Assembly (NCBI RefSeq): GCF_017303055.1
Contig: NZ_JAEKJT010000004.1
Coordinates: forward strand, 62,001 to 126,000
Length of the DNA: 64,000 nucleotides
Direction: 5' to 3'
From: Halomonas litopenaei
GTDB taxonomy: Bacteria; Pseudomonadota; Gammaproteobacteria; Pseudomonadales; Halomonadaceae
Positions 43,160 through 52,230 of the stretch are shown one piece after another. Every line of letters starts with the position of its first letter. The first letter of the stretch is position 1. The notes under the pieces were generated by a model. The model worked only from the letters and a program-made list of their open reading frames with translations, had not been told where the DNA came from and ran no database searches. A program made the translations under genes and the position numbers.

Positions 43160-44785
43160 GTGTTCAAAAATCCTAAATTGCCAACAGGCTCGGCCCACTG
43201 GTGCCACTGGCTGACAGCCAGTCTGGCGCTGTCCATGTCGGCCTCTGCCCTCGCCCAGGACGACAGTGCGTCACAGGAACAGGACTCCGAGAGTTCGGGC
43301 AAGCCGAACATTCTGGTGCTGTGGGGTGACGACATTGGCCAGTCCAACATTTCCGCCTTTACCCACGGACTGGTGGGCTACCAGACCCCCAACATCGACC
43401 GCATTGCCGACGAAGGCATGATGTTTACCGACTACTACGGTGAGCAGTCCTGTACCGCCGGCCGCTCCTCGTTCATCACCGGGCAAAGTGTGTTCCGCAC
43501 GGGTCTGTCCAAAGTGGGCCTGCCGGGTGCCGAACAGGGTATCAGCGAAGAAGATCCGACCATCGCTGCCATGCTCAAGGCAGAAGGCTATGCCACCGGT
43601 CAGTTCGGCAAGAACCACCTGGGTGATCGCGACGAGCACCTGCCCACCAACCACGGCTTTGATGAGTTCTTCGGCAACCTCTACCACCTGAATGCCGAGG
43701 AAGAGCCGGAACATCCCGACTATCCTGGCGATCTGGAAATGGCAGACGGTCGCACCTTCCGTGAGACCTATGGTCCCCGCGGCGTGATCAAGTCCACCGC
43801 CGATGGTCAGATCGAAGACACTGGTCCGCTGACCAAAGAGCGTATGGAAACCGTCGACGACGAGACCTCCGCTGCGGCACTGGACTTCATCGAGCGCAAG
43901 ACCGCTGAAGGCACCCCGTGGTTCGTCTGGTGGAATGCCACGCGCATGCACTTCCGTACCCACGTCAAGGACGAGCTGCGCGGCGTCTCCGGCCAGAACG
44001 AATACGCCGACGGCATGGTCGAGCACGACATGCATATCGGCCAGTTCCTCGAAAAACTGGACGAGCTGGACATCGCCGACAACACCATCGTGTTCTACTC
44101 CACCGACAACGGGCCGCACATGAACACCTGGCCTGACGCGGGCATGACCCCGTTCCGTGGTGAGAAGAACACCAACTGGGAAGGCGGCTGGCGTGTTCCG
44201 GCCATGGTGCGCTGGCCGGGCCACATCGAGGAAGGCGCGATTTCCAATGAAATCATGCATCACATGGACTGGATGCCCACCCTGCTGGCGGCGGTCGGCA
44301 ACGACACCGTCAAGGAAGACCTGATGGAAGGTGGCGTCGAAGCCATCGGCCGGGAGTACAACGTTCACCTGGACGGCTACAACTTCCTGCCGCTGCTGAC
44401 CGGCGAGACAGAAGAAGGTCCACGCAACGAGGTGTTCTACTTCTCGGACGACGGTGACCTGACCGCCCTGCGCTACGACGACTGGAAGCTGGTGTTCATG
44501 GAGCAGCGTGTTGAGGGCACCTTCGAAGTCTGGGCCAACCCCTTCACACCGCTGCGCGTGCCGCTGATGTTCAACCTGCGCCGCGATCCCTATGAGCGTT
44601 CACAGCTGACGTCCAACACCTACTATGACTGGCTGCTGGAGCACTCCTTCCTGCTGGTGCCGGCCCAGGCCTACGTGGGTACCTTCCTCGAGACCTTCAA
44701 GGACTTCCCGCCCCGCATGAAGGCGGCAAGCTTCAGTCTCGACCAGGTCATGGAGGCCCTCGAGCAACCCGCCAGCGTTCAGTAA
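43160..44785 (+). CDS. Periplasmic arylsulfatase-type sulfatase
   Basis: A sulfatase of about 541 residues from a GTG at 43160 (AGGGAG eight bases upstream); the frame is open from a GTG at 43121. A signal peptide ends near ASALAQDD. The active-site signature CTAGRSSFITGQ (Cys near residue 98) is the C-x-A-x-R formylglycine motif, so a Cys-converting enzyme encoded elsewhere is needed. Metal-binding LWGDDIGQSN (two Asp) and FYSTDNGPHMNTWP (Asp/Asn) are present. The substrate is unknown; sulfated polysaccharides or aryl sulfates are family options. The next gene is an exported HAD phosphatase, 101 bp downstream beyond a terminator-like hairpin. Confidence 0.92.
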   Translation: MFKNPKLPTGSAHWCHWLTASLALSMSASALAQDDSASQEQDSESSGKPNILVLWGDDIGQSNISAFTHGLVGYQTPNIDRIADEGMMFTDYYGEQSCTAGRSSFITGQSVFRTGLSKVGLPGAEQGISEEDPTIAAMLKAEGYATGQFGKNHLGDRDEHLPTNHGFDEFFGNLYHLNAEEEPEHPDYPGDLEMADGRTFRETYGPRGVIKSTADGQIEDTGPLTKERMETVDDETSAAALDFIERKTAEGTPWFVWWNATRMHFRTHVKDELRGVSGQNEYADGMVEHDMHIGQFLEKLDELDIADNTIVFYSTDNGPHMNTWPDAGMTPFRGEKNTNWEGGWRVPAMVRWPGHIEEGAISNEIMHHMDWMPTLLAAVGNDTVKEDLMEGGVEAIGREYNVHLDGYNFLPLLTGETEEGPRNEVFYFSDDGDLTALRYDDWKLVFMEQRVEGTFEVWANPFTPLRVPLMFNLRRDPYERSQLTSNTYYDWLLEHSFLLVPAQAYVGTFLETFKDFPPRMKAASFSLDQVMEALEQPASVQ

Positions 44786-44803
44786 CGCTGCATTGCCAGG
44801 ATA

Positions 44804-44829
44804 CAGGCCGCTCCCCAGGGAGCGGCCTG
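44804..44829 (+). terminator. Terminator-like hairpin after sulfatase
   Basis: A 12-base arm CAGGCCGCTCCC pairs with its complement around a two-base loop (realistically 11 bp plus 4). It is followed by TTGCGTC, 19 bases after the stop codon. Confidence 0.65.
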
Positions 44830-44886
44830 TTGCGTCATGACAACCGATCGCACCAGCGACCTGCCCTTCATCGAGGATGCTTCGCC

Positions 44887-45867
44887 ATGAAAACCTTCAT
44901 TACCACACGCGTGCTGCCTGCCTTGCTGGTGGCCGCCCTTCCGGCACTGGCTCAGGCGGATCCGCTGCCGTCCTGGAATGCGGGTCACAACAAGAGCGCT
45001 ATCGTCGACTTTGTCGAGGCCGTCAGCGACCCCACCAGCGACGACTTCGTGCCGCAACAGCAGCGCATCGCGGTATTCGATAACGACGGCACCCTATGGG
45101 GCGAACAGCCCGCCTACTTTCAGCTGATGTACGCGCTGGATCGCGCCAGCGAGGCAGAGCCGGAGCAGCTGACCAGCGAGCTGCACCAGGCCGCAGCCGA
45201 GGGCGATATCGAGACCGTTCTGGAAGCCGGCGAAGAAGGCATTCAAGCGCTGCTGTCCTTGTCCCACCAAGACGTCTCCCTCGACGAGTTCGAGGAAGAT
45301 GTGTCCGACTGGCTGGCCAACGCCACCCACCCGGACACCGGTCGCTTCTACGCCGACATGATCTACCAGCCCATGCTGGAACTGTTGAGCTACCTGCGTG
45401 ACAGCGGCTTCTCCACCTATATCGTCTCCGGCGGCGGACTCCACTTCATCCGCACCTTCGCCGAAGACGTCTACGGCGTTCCCCCGCAGAATGTCATCGG
45501 CAGCACAGGGGGCCTGGAAGTCAAGGATCTGGACAGCGACCCCAGCCTGTACAAGCAAGAGGGTGATACCTGGATCAACGATGGTCCTCTGAAAATCGTG
45601 TCGATCGAGCGTCATATCGGCCAGCGTCCGATCATGGCGGTGGGCAACTCCGACGGCGACGTGCCGATGCTGATCTGGACGACCCAGGGAGATGGTCCGC
45701 GTATGGGCGTGCTGGTCCACCACACCGACGCCGAGCGCGAAGTGGCCTACGACAGGGACAGCCATATCGGTCGCCTGGCCGACGGCCTGGACCAGGCTGA
45801 AGACCGCGACTGGCAGGTCATCGACATGGCCAGCGACTGGCAGCGGGTCTATCCGCAAGCGCCCTGA
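44887..45867 (+). CDS. Exported HAD-family phosphatase
   Basis: A 326-residue protein with a signal peptide, MKTFITTRVLPALLVAALPA then LAQAD. The HAD nucleophile motif is IAVFDNDGTLWGE (D-x-D-G-T). The Ser-loop is YIVSGGGLHFIRTFA and the metal-binding GNSDGDVPML (residues about 280). This resembles phosphoserine phosphatase-like proteins of the periplasm rather than cytosolic SerB. ATG 44887 has GAGGA nine bases upstream. It neighbours the sulfatase and may act on a phosphorylated product or act independently. A decayed relative of its C-terminus sits ahead of moxR at 46900-47006. Confidence 0.85.
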   Translation: MKTFITTRVLPALLVAALPALAQADPLPSWNAGHNKSAIVDFVEAVSDPTSDDFVPQQQRIAVFDNDGTLWGEQPAYFQLMYALDRASEAEPEQLTSELHQAAAEGDIETVLEAGEEGIQALLSLSHQDVSLDEFEEDVSDWLANATHPDTGRFYADMIYQPMLELLSYLRDSGFSTYIVSGGGLHFIRTFAEDVYGVPPQNVIGSTGGLEVKDLDSDPSLYKQEGDTWINDGPLKIVSIERHIGQRPIMAVGNSDGDVPMLIWTTQGDGPRMGVLVHHTDAEREVAYDRDSHIGRLADGLDQAEDRDWQVIDMASDWQRVYPQAP

Positions 45868-45887
45868 ACGCCAGTTCCACGATTAAA

Positions 45888-45926
45888 CACGTCATCCGTC
45901 GGTTCAACCAAACGACGGATGACGTG
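45888..45926 (+). terminator. Terminator-like hairpin after HAD gene
   Basis: A perfect 14-bp stem, CACGTCATCCGTCG and its complement, closes an 11-base loop 20 bases after the stop codon. There is no long U-tract. Confidence 0.65.
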
Positions 45927-46011
45927 ATGCACAGTCCGTATGTCTTGCGCCCTCGACCACTTTGCTCTAACATGCGCCCCCTCTTGACGTCACCGCTCGT
46001 GTGACGACTGT

Positions 46012-46088
46012 GCGCCCGTAGCTCAGCTGGATAGAGTACCTGACTACGAATCAGGTGGTCGGAGGTTCGAATCCTCCCGGGCGCGCCA
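46012..46088 (+). tRNA. tRNA-Arg (anticodon ACG)
   Basis: A 77-base cloverleaf with encoded CCA. The acceptor GCGCCCG pairs with CGGGCGC; the anticodon arm is CCTGA-CTACGAA-TCAGG with anticodon ACG (to be deaminated to ICG, reading CGN). The T arm is GGAGG-TTCGAAT-CCTCC. No repeat of its 3' end was found elsewhere in the window. Confidence 0.97.
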
Positions 46089-46899
46089 CTTTTTTACTTC
46101 TCACTTATTTACTGCTCCCTTATCCCTCCTGCCATCTGCTCCGTCCCCTGCGTCTTTTCTCCTGCACCTTTTCCCGAACCGTTCTCCTGCACCTTTCTCT
46201 TAACCGTTATCCTGCTTCTGTCTCATGCCCCAACGGGAACCGAGACAACACCGAGAGAAAGCTGAGAAAACTCGGAAACGTCGCGCCAATATTGATGTAC
46301 ATCATTTGAGCCTCTAGCTCGGCCCGTGGCAGCAAGAAAACTTACATTTTGCTACCAAAAAAGACATTCCCATTATTTACCGCTATCGAAGATAACCACG
46401 GCGAACGTGTCGATAAACATGCGACAACGTGCGACATGTCGAAAACTCCCTCAGCAAGAGCCACGGATATCTCTCCCCTCTGACGTAATGACCTCAGCTC
46501 GGACCCTCTTATACTGCGACAGGCAGTCGACAGGATATGACGCGTCATAGTAGTTACCAGGGTAAATATAGTCCCGACAATAGTCCCGACACGAGGCATA
46601 CTGAATCATTCTTCAGGTCGCGATGCTTCGCTCACCGGGATCAATAACGACGATAAAACGAGATGTTAGCGACACACCTGAACAGTAGCCTCAAGCTCGC
46701 TGATAACGCACTTTCTGACGTGCGGTAATCATCGCCACGCGAGGCCAAGCGGTGTCGGCATCCACGGTGGCCATATCGATGTGGTCGCGGAACGTGACCA
46801 CTGTCTCAAGGATACGAGCACATGGGCGCAGCCAGTTACCTGCGGCAGGACCCTCTTCATACAAGCGCAGACGGTGATATCGCCTGCGCTCGGCAAAGC
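46089..46899. other. 800-bp gap after tRNA-Arg(ACG)
   Basis: No gene recognised. It contains a three-unit 25-bp repeat at 46157-46215 and otherwise mixed-composition DNA. The stretch from about 46720 onwards may be a more diverged part of the HAD remnant described separately, but I cannot align it by eye. Confidence 0.5.
46157..46231. repeat. Three-unit 25-bp tandem repeat
   Basis: TTCTCCTGCACCTT begins at 46157 and 46182, and a diverged TTATCCTGCTTC at 46207; the units end in (A)ACCG. The period is exactly 25 bp. Confidence 0.75.
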
Positions 46900-47006
46900 C
46901 TGTTCGGGCATCGCTACAACATGGTCTCGACGAGGCCGCTGCACGCCATTGGCAAGTGGTCGACACGGCCACGGACTGGCAAACCATCTACCCGGAGGTT
47001 CCATGA
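46900..47006 (+). pseudogene. Decayed C-terminal remnant of a HAD phosphatase
   Basis: In the frame ending at the TGA 47004-47006, the translation reads GLDEAAARHWQVVDTATDW then QTIYPEVP. This aligns with the last 27 residues of the HAD protein at 44887-45867 (GLDQAEDRDWQVIDMASDW then QRVYPQAP), with about 60 percent identity. In another frame slightly upstream, SADGDIACARQS recalls its GNSDGDVPML motif. Residues between these are missing or frameshifted, so the gene is dead. Its stop overlaps the moxR start (ATGA), as in tightly packed operons. Confidence 0.7.
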
Positions 47007-48004
47007 GTCTGCTTGAGGATATTCGGGGGCTCGAAGCCGCCGTGGGAGAGTCCATCGTTGGCCAGCGCGAGGTGATCCGACGCCTGCTGATCGGTCTGCT
47101 GGCGGGGGGCAACCTGCTGATCGAGGGACTGCCAGGCCTGGCCAAGACCCGCGCGGTCAAGGCCATGGCACGCAACCTGGAGGCTGACTTCAGCCGTATT
47201 CAGTTCACGCCAGACCTGTTGCCCTCCGACGTGACCGGCAGCGAGATCTATCACCAGAGCGAGCAGGGCTCGGTGTTCCGCTTTCAGCCGGGGCCATTGT
47301 TCGCCAACCTGGTGCTGGCCGATGAGATCAACCGGGCCCCAGCCAAGGTGCAGTCCGCCCTGCTGGAAGCCATGGAAGAACGGCAGGTGACGGTGGCGGG
47401 CAAGACGCACCTGATGCCGGAGCTGTTCATGGTGCTGGCGACCCAGAACCCCATCGAACAGGAAGGCACCTACCCGCTGCCCGAAGCGCAGATGGATCGC
47501 TTCATGATGCACGTGCGGGTGGACTACCCGAGCCGCGAGGAGGAAGTCGACGTCATCCGGCTGGTGCGCCAGGAAGAGCAGGCCAAAGCCGGCAGGGATG
47601 CCGCAGCGGAAGGGGATCGCCCCGTGGCGGCGACTCCGGCGCCGCTGGCCCAGTCCGCCATCTTCGCCGCGCGCCGCGAGATCGCCATGCTGCATGTGGC
47701 CGAGGCCATGGAGCAGTACATGGCGACGCTGGTAGATGCCACCCGCCATCCCGCCGATTTCAGCGAGGAGTTGGGCCGCGCCATTGAACTGGGTGCGAGT
47801 CCCCGCGCGTCACTTGCCCTCGATCGCTGCGCGCGCACCCACGCCTGGCTCGAGGGGCGCGACTATGTGGATCCCCAGGACGTGCAGCAGGTGGCTCCCG
47901 ATGTGCTGCGCCATCGAATTGCACTGAGCTTCGAGGCGCAAGGACAGGGCATGACCAGCGATGACGCCATCGCCACCCTGCTAGGCTGCGTCGCGCTGCC
48001 CTGA
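47003..48004 (+). CDS. MoxR family AAA+ ATPase
   Basis: A 333-residue MoxR-type chaperone ATPase. The ATG at 47003 has GGAGG five bases upstream; the longer frame from 46781 has no family similarity ahead of MSLLEDIRGLEAAVG. Walker A is EGLPGLAKTRAVKAMA, Walker B is LVLADEINRAPAKVQSALLE, followed by ATQNPIEQEGTYPLPEAQMD and an arginine-finger region. A short Ala-rich insertion (EGDRPVAATPAPLAQ) is present. It starts a run of six plus-strand genes (MoxR, DUF58, DUF4381, two VWA, BatD-like), the standard MoxR/Bat layout that assembles or activates envelope and metal-dependent complexes. Confidence 0.93.
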   Translation: MSLLEDIRGLEAAVGESIVGQREVIRRLLIGLLAGGNLLIEGLPGLAKTRAVKAMARNLEADFSRIQFTPDLLPSDVTGSEIYHQSEQGSVFRFQPGPLFANLVLADEINRAPAKVQSALLEAMEERQVTVAGKTHLMPELFMVLATQNPIEQEGTYPLPEAQMDRFMMHVRVDYPSREEEVDVIRLVRQEEQAKAGRDAAAEGDRPVAATPAPLAQSAIFAARREIAMLHVAEAMEQYMATLVDATRHPADFSEELGRAIELGASPRASLALDRCARTHAWLEGRDYVDPQDVQQVAPDVLRHRIALSFEAQGQGMTSDDAIATLLGCVALP

Positions 48005-48024
48005 ACCGTCCAAGGAAGGTCACC

Positions 48025-49026
48025 ATGCGCAACCCACACACCGCCAGGAAGGCTGACCCTCGCCCCGGCTCTGACCGGCGCGTGCACGTCGACCTGCAGC
48101 ATCTGGCAGGCCTGGAGCCCCACGGCAACCGTCTGGCACTGCTGCCGCGGCAACCCGCGCGCAGTGTGCTCAATGGCCGCCATGGCTCACGCCTGCGCGG
48201 TCGCGGCCTGGACTTCCTCGAGCTGCGTGACTACCAGCCGTCAGACGACGTGCGCAGCATCGACTGGCGCGTCACCGCTCGCACCGGTTCCCCCTACGTG
48301 CGGGTGTTTACCGAGGAGCGTGACCGTCCCGCCCTGCTGGTGGTGGATCAGCGCATGTCGATGTTCTTCGGCAGCCGCCATGCGATGAAGTCGGTGGTCG
48401 CCGCCGAAGCCGCCGCTCTGCTCAGCTTCGCGGTGCTGCATCAGGGAGATCGACTGGGAGGCATCGTGGTGACCGATGACGGTGTCGAGGAGTTCAGGCC
48501 GCGCCGCTCGCGTGCTCAGGTCATGCGCTTCTTGACCTCTTTGGCGAGTGCCAACCAGCGCCTGGAAGCCCGTCGTCCGGCCCCCTCGCCCACTTCTCTC
48601 GATCAGGTGCTGGTCTCGGCGTCACGCCTGGCGAGTCGCGATCACCTGGTCATTGTATTGAGCGACTTTGACGTGCCAGGGCCGCGCACCGAGGCCATGC
48701 TCAGCGCGCTGCGGCGCCATAACGATGTCATCCTGGTCGCGGTCAGCGACCCGCTGGCCGATGCCCTGCCAGACGACATGAGCTGTCTGGCCACCGACGG
48801 GCGCCAGCACGCGCGCCTGGACACCGCAGAAGCGGCCCAGCGTGAGGCGCTGGAAGGTGTCGCCCACAGGCGCCGAGCCGCACTGGACGCCTGGTCGCGC
48901 AAGTTCGCCATCAGCCTGGTGTCACTGTCCGCCGGTGCGCCGACGCTGCCCCAACTACGCCGCCTGTTGGGGCTCGCTCCGACCCAGGACGACAGCCAGA
49001 CCTCGGGCAAGGAGAGGCGGACATGA
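48025..49026 (+). CDS. DUF58 domain-containing protein
   Basis: A 333-residue cytosolic DUF58 protein. The hallmark is FLELRDYQPSDDVRSIDWRV followed by TARTGSPYVRVFTEERDRP near residues 73-112, then a VWA-like fold beginning LLVVDQRMSMFFG with a degenerate MIDAS. It follows moxR by 20 bases, and its end overlaps the DUF4381 gene (ATGA). DUF58 proteins usually partner MoxR ATPases. No enzymatic function is known. Confidence 0.9.
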   Translation: MRNPHTARKADPRPGSDRRVHVDLQHLAGLEPHGNRLALLPRQPARSVLNGRHGSRLRGRGLDFLELRDYQPSDDVRSIDWRVTARTGSPYVRVFTEERDRPALLVVDQRMSMFFGSRHAMKSVVAAEAAALLSFAVLHQGDRLGGIVVTDDGVEEFRPRRSRAQVMRFLTSLASANQRLEARRPAPSPTSLDQVLVSASRLASRDHLVIVLSDFDVPGPRTEAMLSALRRHNDVILVAVSDPLADALPDDMSCLATDGRQHARLDTAEAAQREALEGVAHRRRAALDAWSRKFAISLVSLSAGAPTLPQLRRLLGLAPTQDDSQTSGKERRT

Positions 49027-49562
49027 CGCCGAGCGCTGACGTAAACGACATTACCCTGCTGTCGGATTTGATCGATCAGCTGTCACCGGCGCCGGAACCG
49101 GCGCCGATTGCCTGGGTCCCTCAGACCTGGGGCTGGGCTTTGCTGGCCGTGCTGCTGCTGGCCCTGCTGCTGTTTATCGGAGTGCGCAAGTGGCGTCACT
49201 GGCAGGCCAATGCCTATCGCCGAGACGCGCTGCGGGAGCTGGATCTTCGCCTCCCCCAGGAAGGCACCTCCGTCTTGGCGGAGGTGCTCAAGCGAACCGC
49301 CCTGAGCGCCTATCCCCGGGAGCGGGTCGCCGGGCTCAGCGGGGCCCGCTGGTGGCAGTTCCTGGACCAGACGCTGCCGACGACGCCCTCGCCCGCCTCT
49401 CGGCGTTTTGATGGTCCGCTGGGGCAGGAGCTGTCGGCAGGAGCCTATCGCGACAGCGCCGCTTCGCCGTCCGCGGCACTGACGCAGCTTGCCCGTCAAT
49501 GGATACGCAAGCACCGCACGGATGCCCCGACGCCGCATGACGACCAGGGAGCCGACCAATGA
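49023..49562 (+). CDS. DUF4381 domain-containing membrane protein
   Basis: A 179-residue protein with a single membrane segment around residues 36-56 (GWALLAVLLLALLLFIG), preceded by the proline-rich PAPEPAPIAWVPQTWG typical of DUF4381. The cytosolic part, with YRRDALRELDLR and a GARWWQFLDQTLP block, resembles family members encoded in MoxR-VWA operons. It overlaps both neighbours by 4 bases. Probably a membrane component of the complex. Confidence 0.85.
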   Translation: MTPSADVNDITLLSDLIDQLSPAPEPAPIAWVPQTWGWALLAVLLLALLLFIGVRKWRHWQANAYRRDALRELDLRLPQEGTSVLAEVLKRTALSAYPRERVAGLSGARWWQFLDQTLPTTPSPASRRFDGPLGQELSAGAYRDSAASPSAALTQLARQWIRKHRTDAPTPHDDQGADQ

Positions 49563-50566
49563 TGGAGCTGGCCAATCCCTGGGCCTTCGCCCTGCTGCCC
49601 CTGCTATGGCTGGTCCGCTGGTTACCCGCCTATCGCCGCCCCTTGGCCGCCCTGCGGCTGCCCTTCTTTGATCAGCTGGTGGAGGCGGCGGGCAGCACGA
49701 AGGCGGGCGAACAGCGTCGCTCTCCCTTGAGCCGCCTTTTGCAGCTCACGATCTGGGTGCTGATCGTGGTGGCGCTGGCGCGCCCGGAAAAACTCAGCGA
49801 GCCCATTGTCTGGCAAAGCGCCGCCCGCGACCTGATTCTGGCGGTGGATATCTCCGGCAGCATGGACGAACGTGACCTGGTCGACAGTGAAGACCAGCCG
49901 CGCCAGCGCCTGGCGGCGGTCAAGGACGTCATCCGCGACTTTGTTGCTGACCGCGAGGGCGAGCGTCTGGCGCTGATCGTGTTCGGCACCCGCGCCTACG
50001 TTCAGGCCCCGCTGACCGAGGATCTTGACACCCTCACGGCACTGCTCGACCAGACCGAGGTGGGCATGGCCGGCCCCCACACCGCCTTGGGCGATGCCAT
50101 GGGTCTGGCGATTCGGCAATTCGAGGCCAGCGAGGTGGAACAGCGCCTGTTGGTGCTGCTCTCTGATGGTGCCGACACCGGCAGCAGGATGAGCCCGATC
50201 AATGCCGCCAACATCGCCGCCCAGCGTGACGTTCATGTGGTCACCATTGCGATCGGTGACCCTGACGGCAGTGGCGAAAATCGGGTCGATACCGACACCC
50301 TCAAGGCCATCGCCGACACCACCGATGGTGCCTTCTTCACCGCCGCGGACCAGCAGGCCCTGGCCGCGGTGTACCAGCGCATCGATGAACTGGCGCCGCG
50401 CAAGGTGGCGACCCATAGCTACCGCGAACACCGCTCGCTCAGTCACTGGCCGCTGGCGCTTGCCGGCCTGCTGGCGCTGCTGATGCTGACCCTGGATCGT
50501 CGTTCGCACGCGCCTGCTACGCCCCCGCAACCCGCGTCGGCAAGACCAGAGGAGGACGCCGCATGA
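49559..50566 (+). CDS. VWA-domain membrane protein (BatA-like)
   Basis: A 335-residue protein with an N-terminal membrane segment (NPWAFALLPLLWLVRWLP) and a second around residue 65 (LTIWVLIVVALARPE). A VWA domain with an intact MIDAS, LAVDISGSMDERD, and a later T-x-x-G-D-like segment (GPHTALGDAMGLA) and LLVLLSDGADTGS follows. A C-terminal membrane helix (WPLALAGLLALLMLTL) anchors it. This is the BatA-type topology with the VWA domain in the periplasm. It overlaps its neighbours by 4 bases on each side. Confidence 0.9.
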   Translation: MMELANPWAFALLPLLWLVRWLPAYRRPLAALRLPFFDQLVEAAGSTKAGEQRRSPLSRLLQLTIWVLIVVALARPEKLSEPIVWQSAARDLILAVDISGSMDERDLVDSEDQPRQRLAAVKDVIRDFVADREGERLALIVFGTRAYVQAPLTEDLDTLTALLDQTEVGMAGPHTALGDAMGLAIRQFEASEVEQRLLVLLSDGADTGSRMSPINAANIAAQRDVHVVTIAIGDPDGSGENRVDTDTLKAIADTTDGAFFTAADQQALAAVYQRIDELAPRKVATHSYREHRSLSHWPLALAGLLALLMLTLDRRSHAPATPPQPASARPEEDAA

Positions 50567-52230
50567 GCGATTGGATGGCGGGTCTCGCTGACTTCCACCT
50601 GCTGCGCCCGCTGTGGTGTCTGCTGTTGCCGGTGGTCGCCGCGCTGTGGTGGTGGCGCCGTCGCATACCGGCCGAACAGCTGGGTGGAGGCCATGTTGCA
50701 CCACACCTGGCCGACGCGCTGCGCACCGACGGTAACCGCCGCAAGCGCCTGTCACCGGTGGATACCCTGGCACTGCTGGCCTGCCTGCTGATCCTGGCGG
50801 CCGCGGGTCCTTCCTGGACCCGCCTGCCAAATCCGCTGGTGGCCCATAGCGCTCCCCTGGTGGTGGTGCTGAAGGTGACGTCGAGCATGGAGGCCACCGA
50901 TGTACCGCCCAGCCGCCTGGAGCGCGCCAAGCACAAGATTCAGGACCTGCTGAAGCGCAGGGATGGTGCCCGCACTGCCCTGGTGGCCTACGCAGGCAGC
51001 GTCCATCAGGTCGTGCCCTTGACCGACGACCCCACCTTGATGGCGCCCTACCTGGAAGGACTATCGACGGATGTCATGCCGAGTGGTGGCGGCGATGCGG
51101 GCGCTGATGCATTGGCCCTTGCCAGTGATATCCTCGCCAAGGCACAGCAGAGCGACGGCAGCGTGGCGGGTTCGGTGTTGCTGGTGACCGATGCGCTTCC
51201 TGACGCGCCCAGCGCGGGCACGTCCACGCCTTCGCCAGACTCGCTGAACCAACTGATCACCCTCGCCGTTCAGCCTAGCGGTGCGCCGTCCCTTGGCGAC
51301 ATGGCGCCGGGCCCGCTGTTCGCCGATGTGCAAAGCGTCAACCTGAGCACCGACGACAGCGACCTGGACCAGATCGTGGCCAGCCTGGATGCGACCTACC
51401 AGCAGGCGCTCAACAATGACGAGCGACTGTCCTGGGAAGATCGCGGCGTGTGGCTGGCCTGGCCGGCGGCACTGCTGGCCTTGCTCGGGTTCAGGCGTGG
51501 CTGGCACCTGACGCTGGCCGGCCTGGTGCTACTGCCGAGCCTGTGGCTGGGTCCCGTCCCGCAGGCCTTCGCCCAGGAGGCCTCCCGCGCGGTGGACCAG
51601 CATGTGGCGACGCCGCTGGAGCGCGCGGCGCAATCTGTCGCCAATGCGTTGCTGACGCCGGACCAGCAGGGCCGCTGGTGGGCAGATCGTGGCGACTACG
51701 GCCGCGCCGCCGAGCACTTCAAGGATCCCGCATGGAAGGGCTATGCGCTCTATCGCGACGGCCAGTACGACGCTGCTGCCGAGTGGCTGGGACGCCAGGA
51801 CAGCGCCGACGCCGCTTTCACCCAGGGTCTTGCGCTGATCAAGAATCGTCAGTATCGCCCCGCCATCACCGCCTTCGAGACCGTGCTCGAACGAGATCCC
51901 GACTACCCAGAGGGTGAGCGCAACCTGGCCCTCGCCCGGGAAATTCTCGAGTACGTCGAAAAGACCCGGGAACAGTCCGACACCGGCGAGGATCAGGGAA
52001 TCGGCGCTGACGACGTGGTCTTCGACAACAAGGAAGCCCGCGGTGAAGAAACCGAGACGCCCGTCGATGAGCCCAGCGGCCAGATCAGTGCCGAGCAGTG
52101 GATCGAGACTCTCGACAGCGACACCAGCGACTACCTGCGCCAGCGCTTCGCTATTGAGGCGTTGCAGGATGGCCAGGCGATGATGTCGAGCGATACTCCC
52201 TTTCTGGACCTGGCAAGGACGACGCCATGA
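50563..52230 (+). CDS. VWA-TPR membrane protein (BatB/BatC-like fusion)
   Basis: A 555-residue protein: N-terminal membrane segments, a VWA domain (about 95-280), further membrane helices (VWLAWPAALLALLGF; LAGLVLLPSLWLG), then a TPR region (about 385-470, with YRPAITAFETVLERDPDYPEG the clearest) and an acidic tail. The usual MIDAS D-x-S-x-S is VVVLKVTSSMEATD: the first Asp is Lys, so canonical metal binding is doubtful. The following PPSRLERAKHKIQDLL and TALVAYAGSVHQVVPLTDD match BatB. It combines the roles of BatB and BatC in one chain. It overlaps both neighbours by 4 bases. Confidence 0.88.
   Translation: MSDWMAGLADFHLLRPLWCLLLPVVAALWWWRRRIPAEQLGGGHVAPHLADALRTDGNRRKRLSPVDTLALLACLLILAAAGPSWTRLPNPLVAHSAPLVVVLKVTSSMEATDVPPSRLERAKHKIQDLLKRRDGARTALVAYAGSVHQVVPLTDDPTLMAPYLEGLSTDVMPSGGGDAGADALALASDILAKAQQSDGSVAGSVLLVTDALPDAPSAGTSTPSPDSLNQLITLAVQPSGAPSLGDMAPGPLFADVQSVNLSTDDSDLDQIVASLDATYQQALNNDERLSWEDRGVWLAWPAALLALLGFRRGWHLTLAGLVLLPSLWLGPVPQAFAQEASRAVDQHVATPLERAAQSVANALLTPDQQGRWWADRGDYGRAAEHFKDPAWKGYALYRDGQYDAAAEWLGRQDSADAAFTQGLALIKNRQYRPAITAFETVLERDPDYPEGERNLALAREILEYVEKTREQSDTGEDQGIGADDVVFDNKEARGEETETPVDEPSGQISAEQWIETLDSDTSDYLRQRFAIEALQDGQAMMSSDTPFLDLARTTP

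Noticed and set aside
46781..47002. A 74-residue N-terminal extension of MoxR
   Set aside because: It has no family similarity, overlaps the HAD remnant and contradicts a good ribosome-binding site before 47003.
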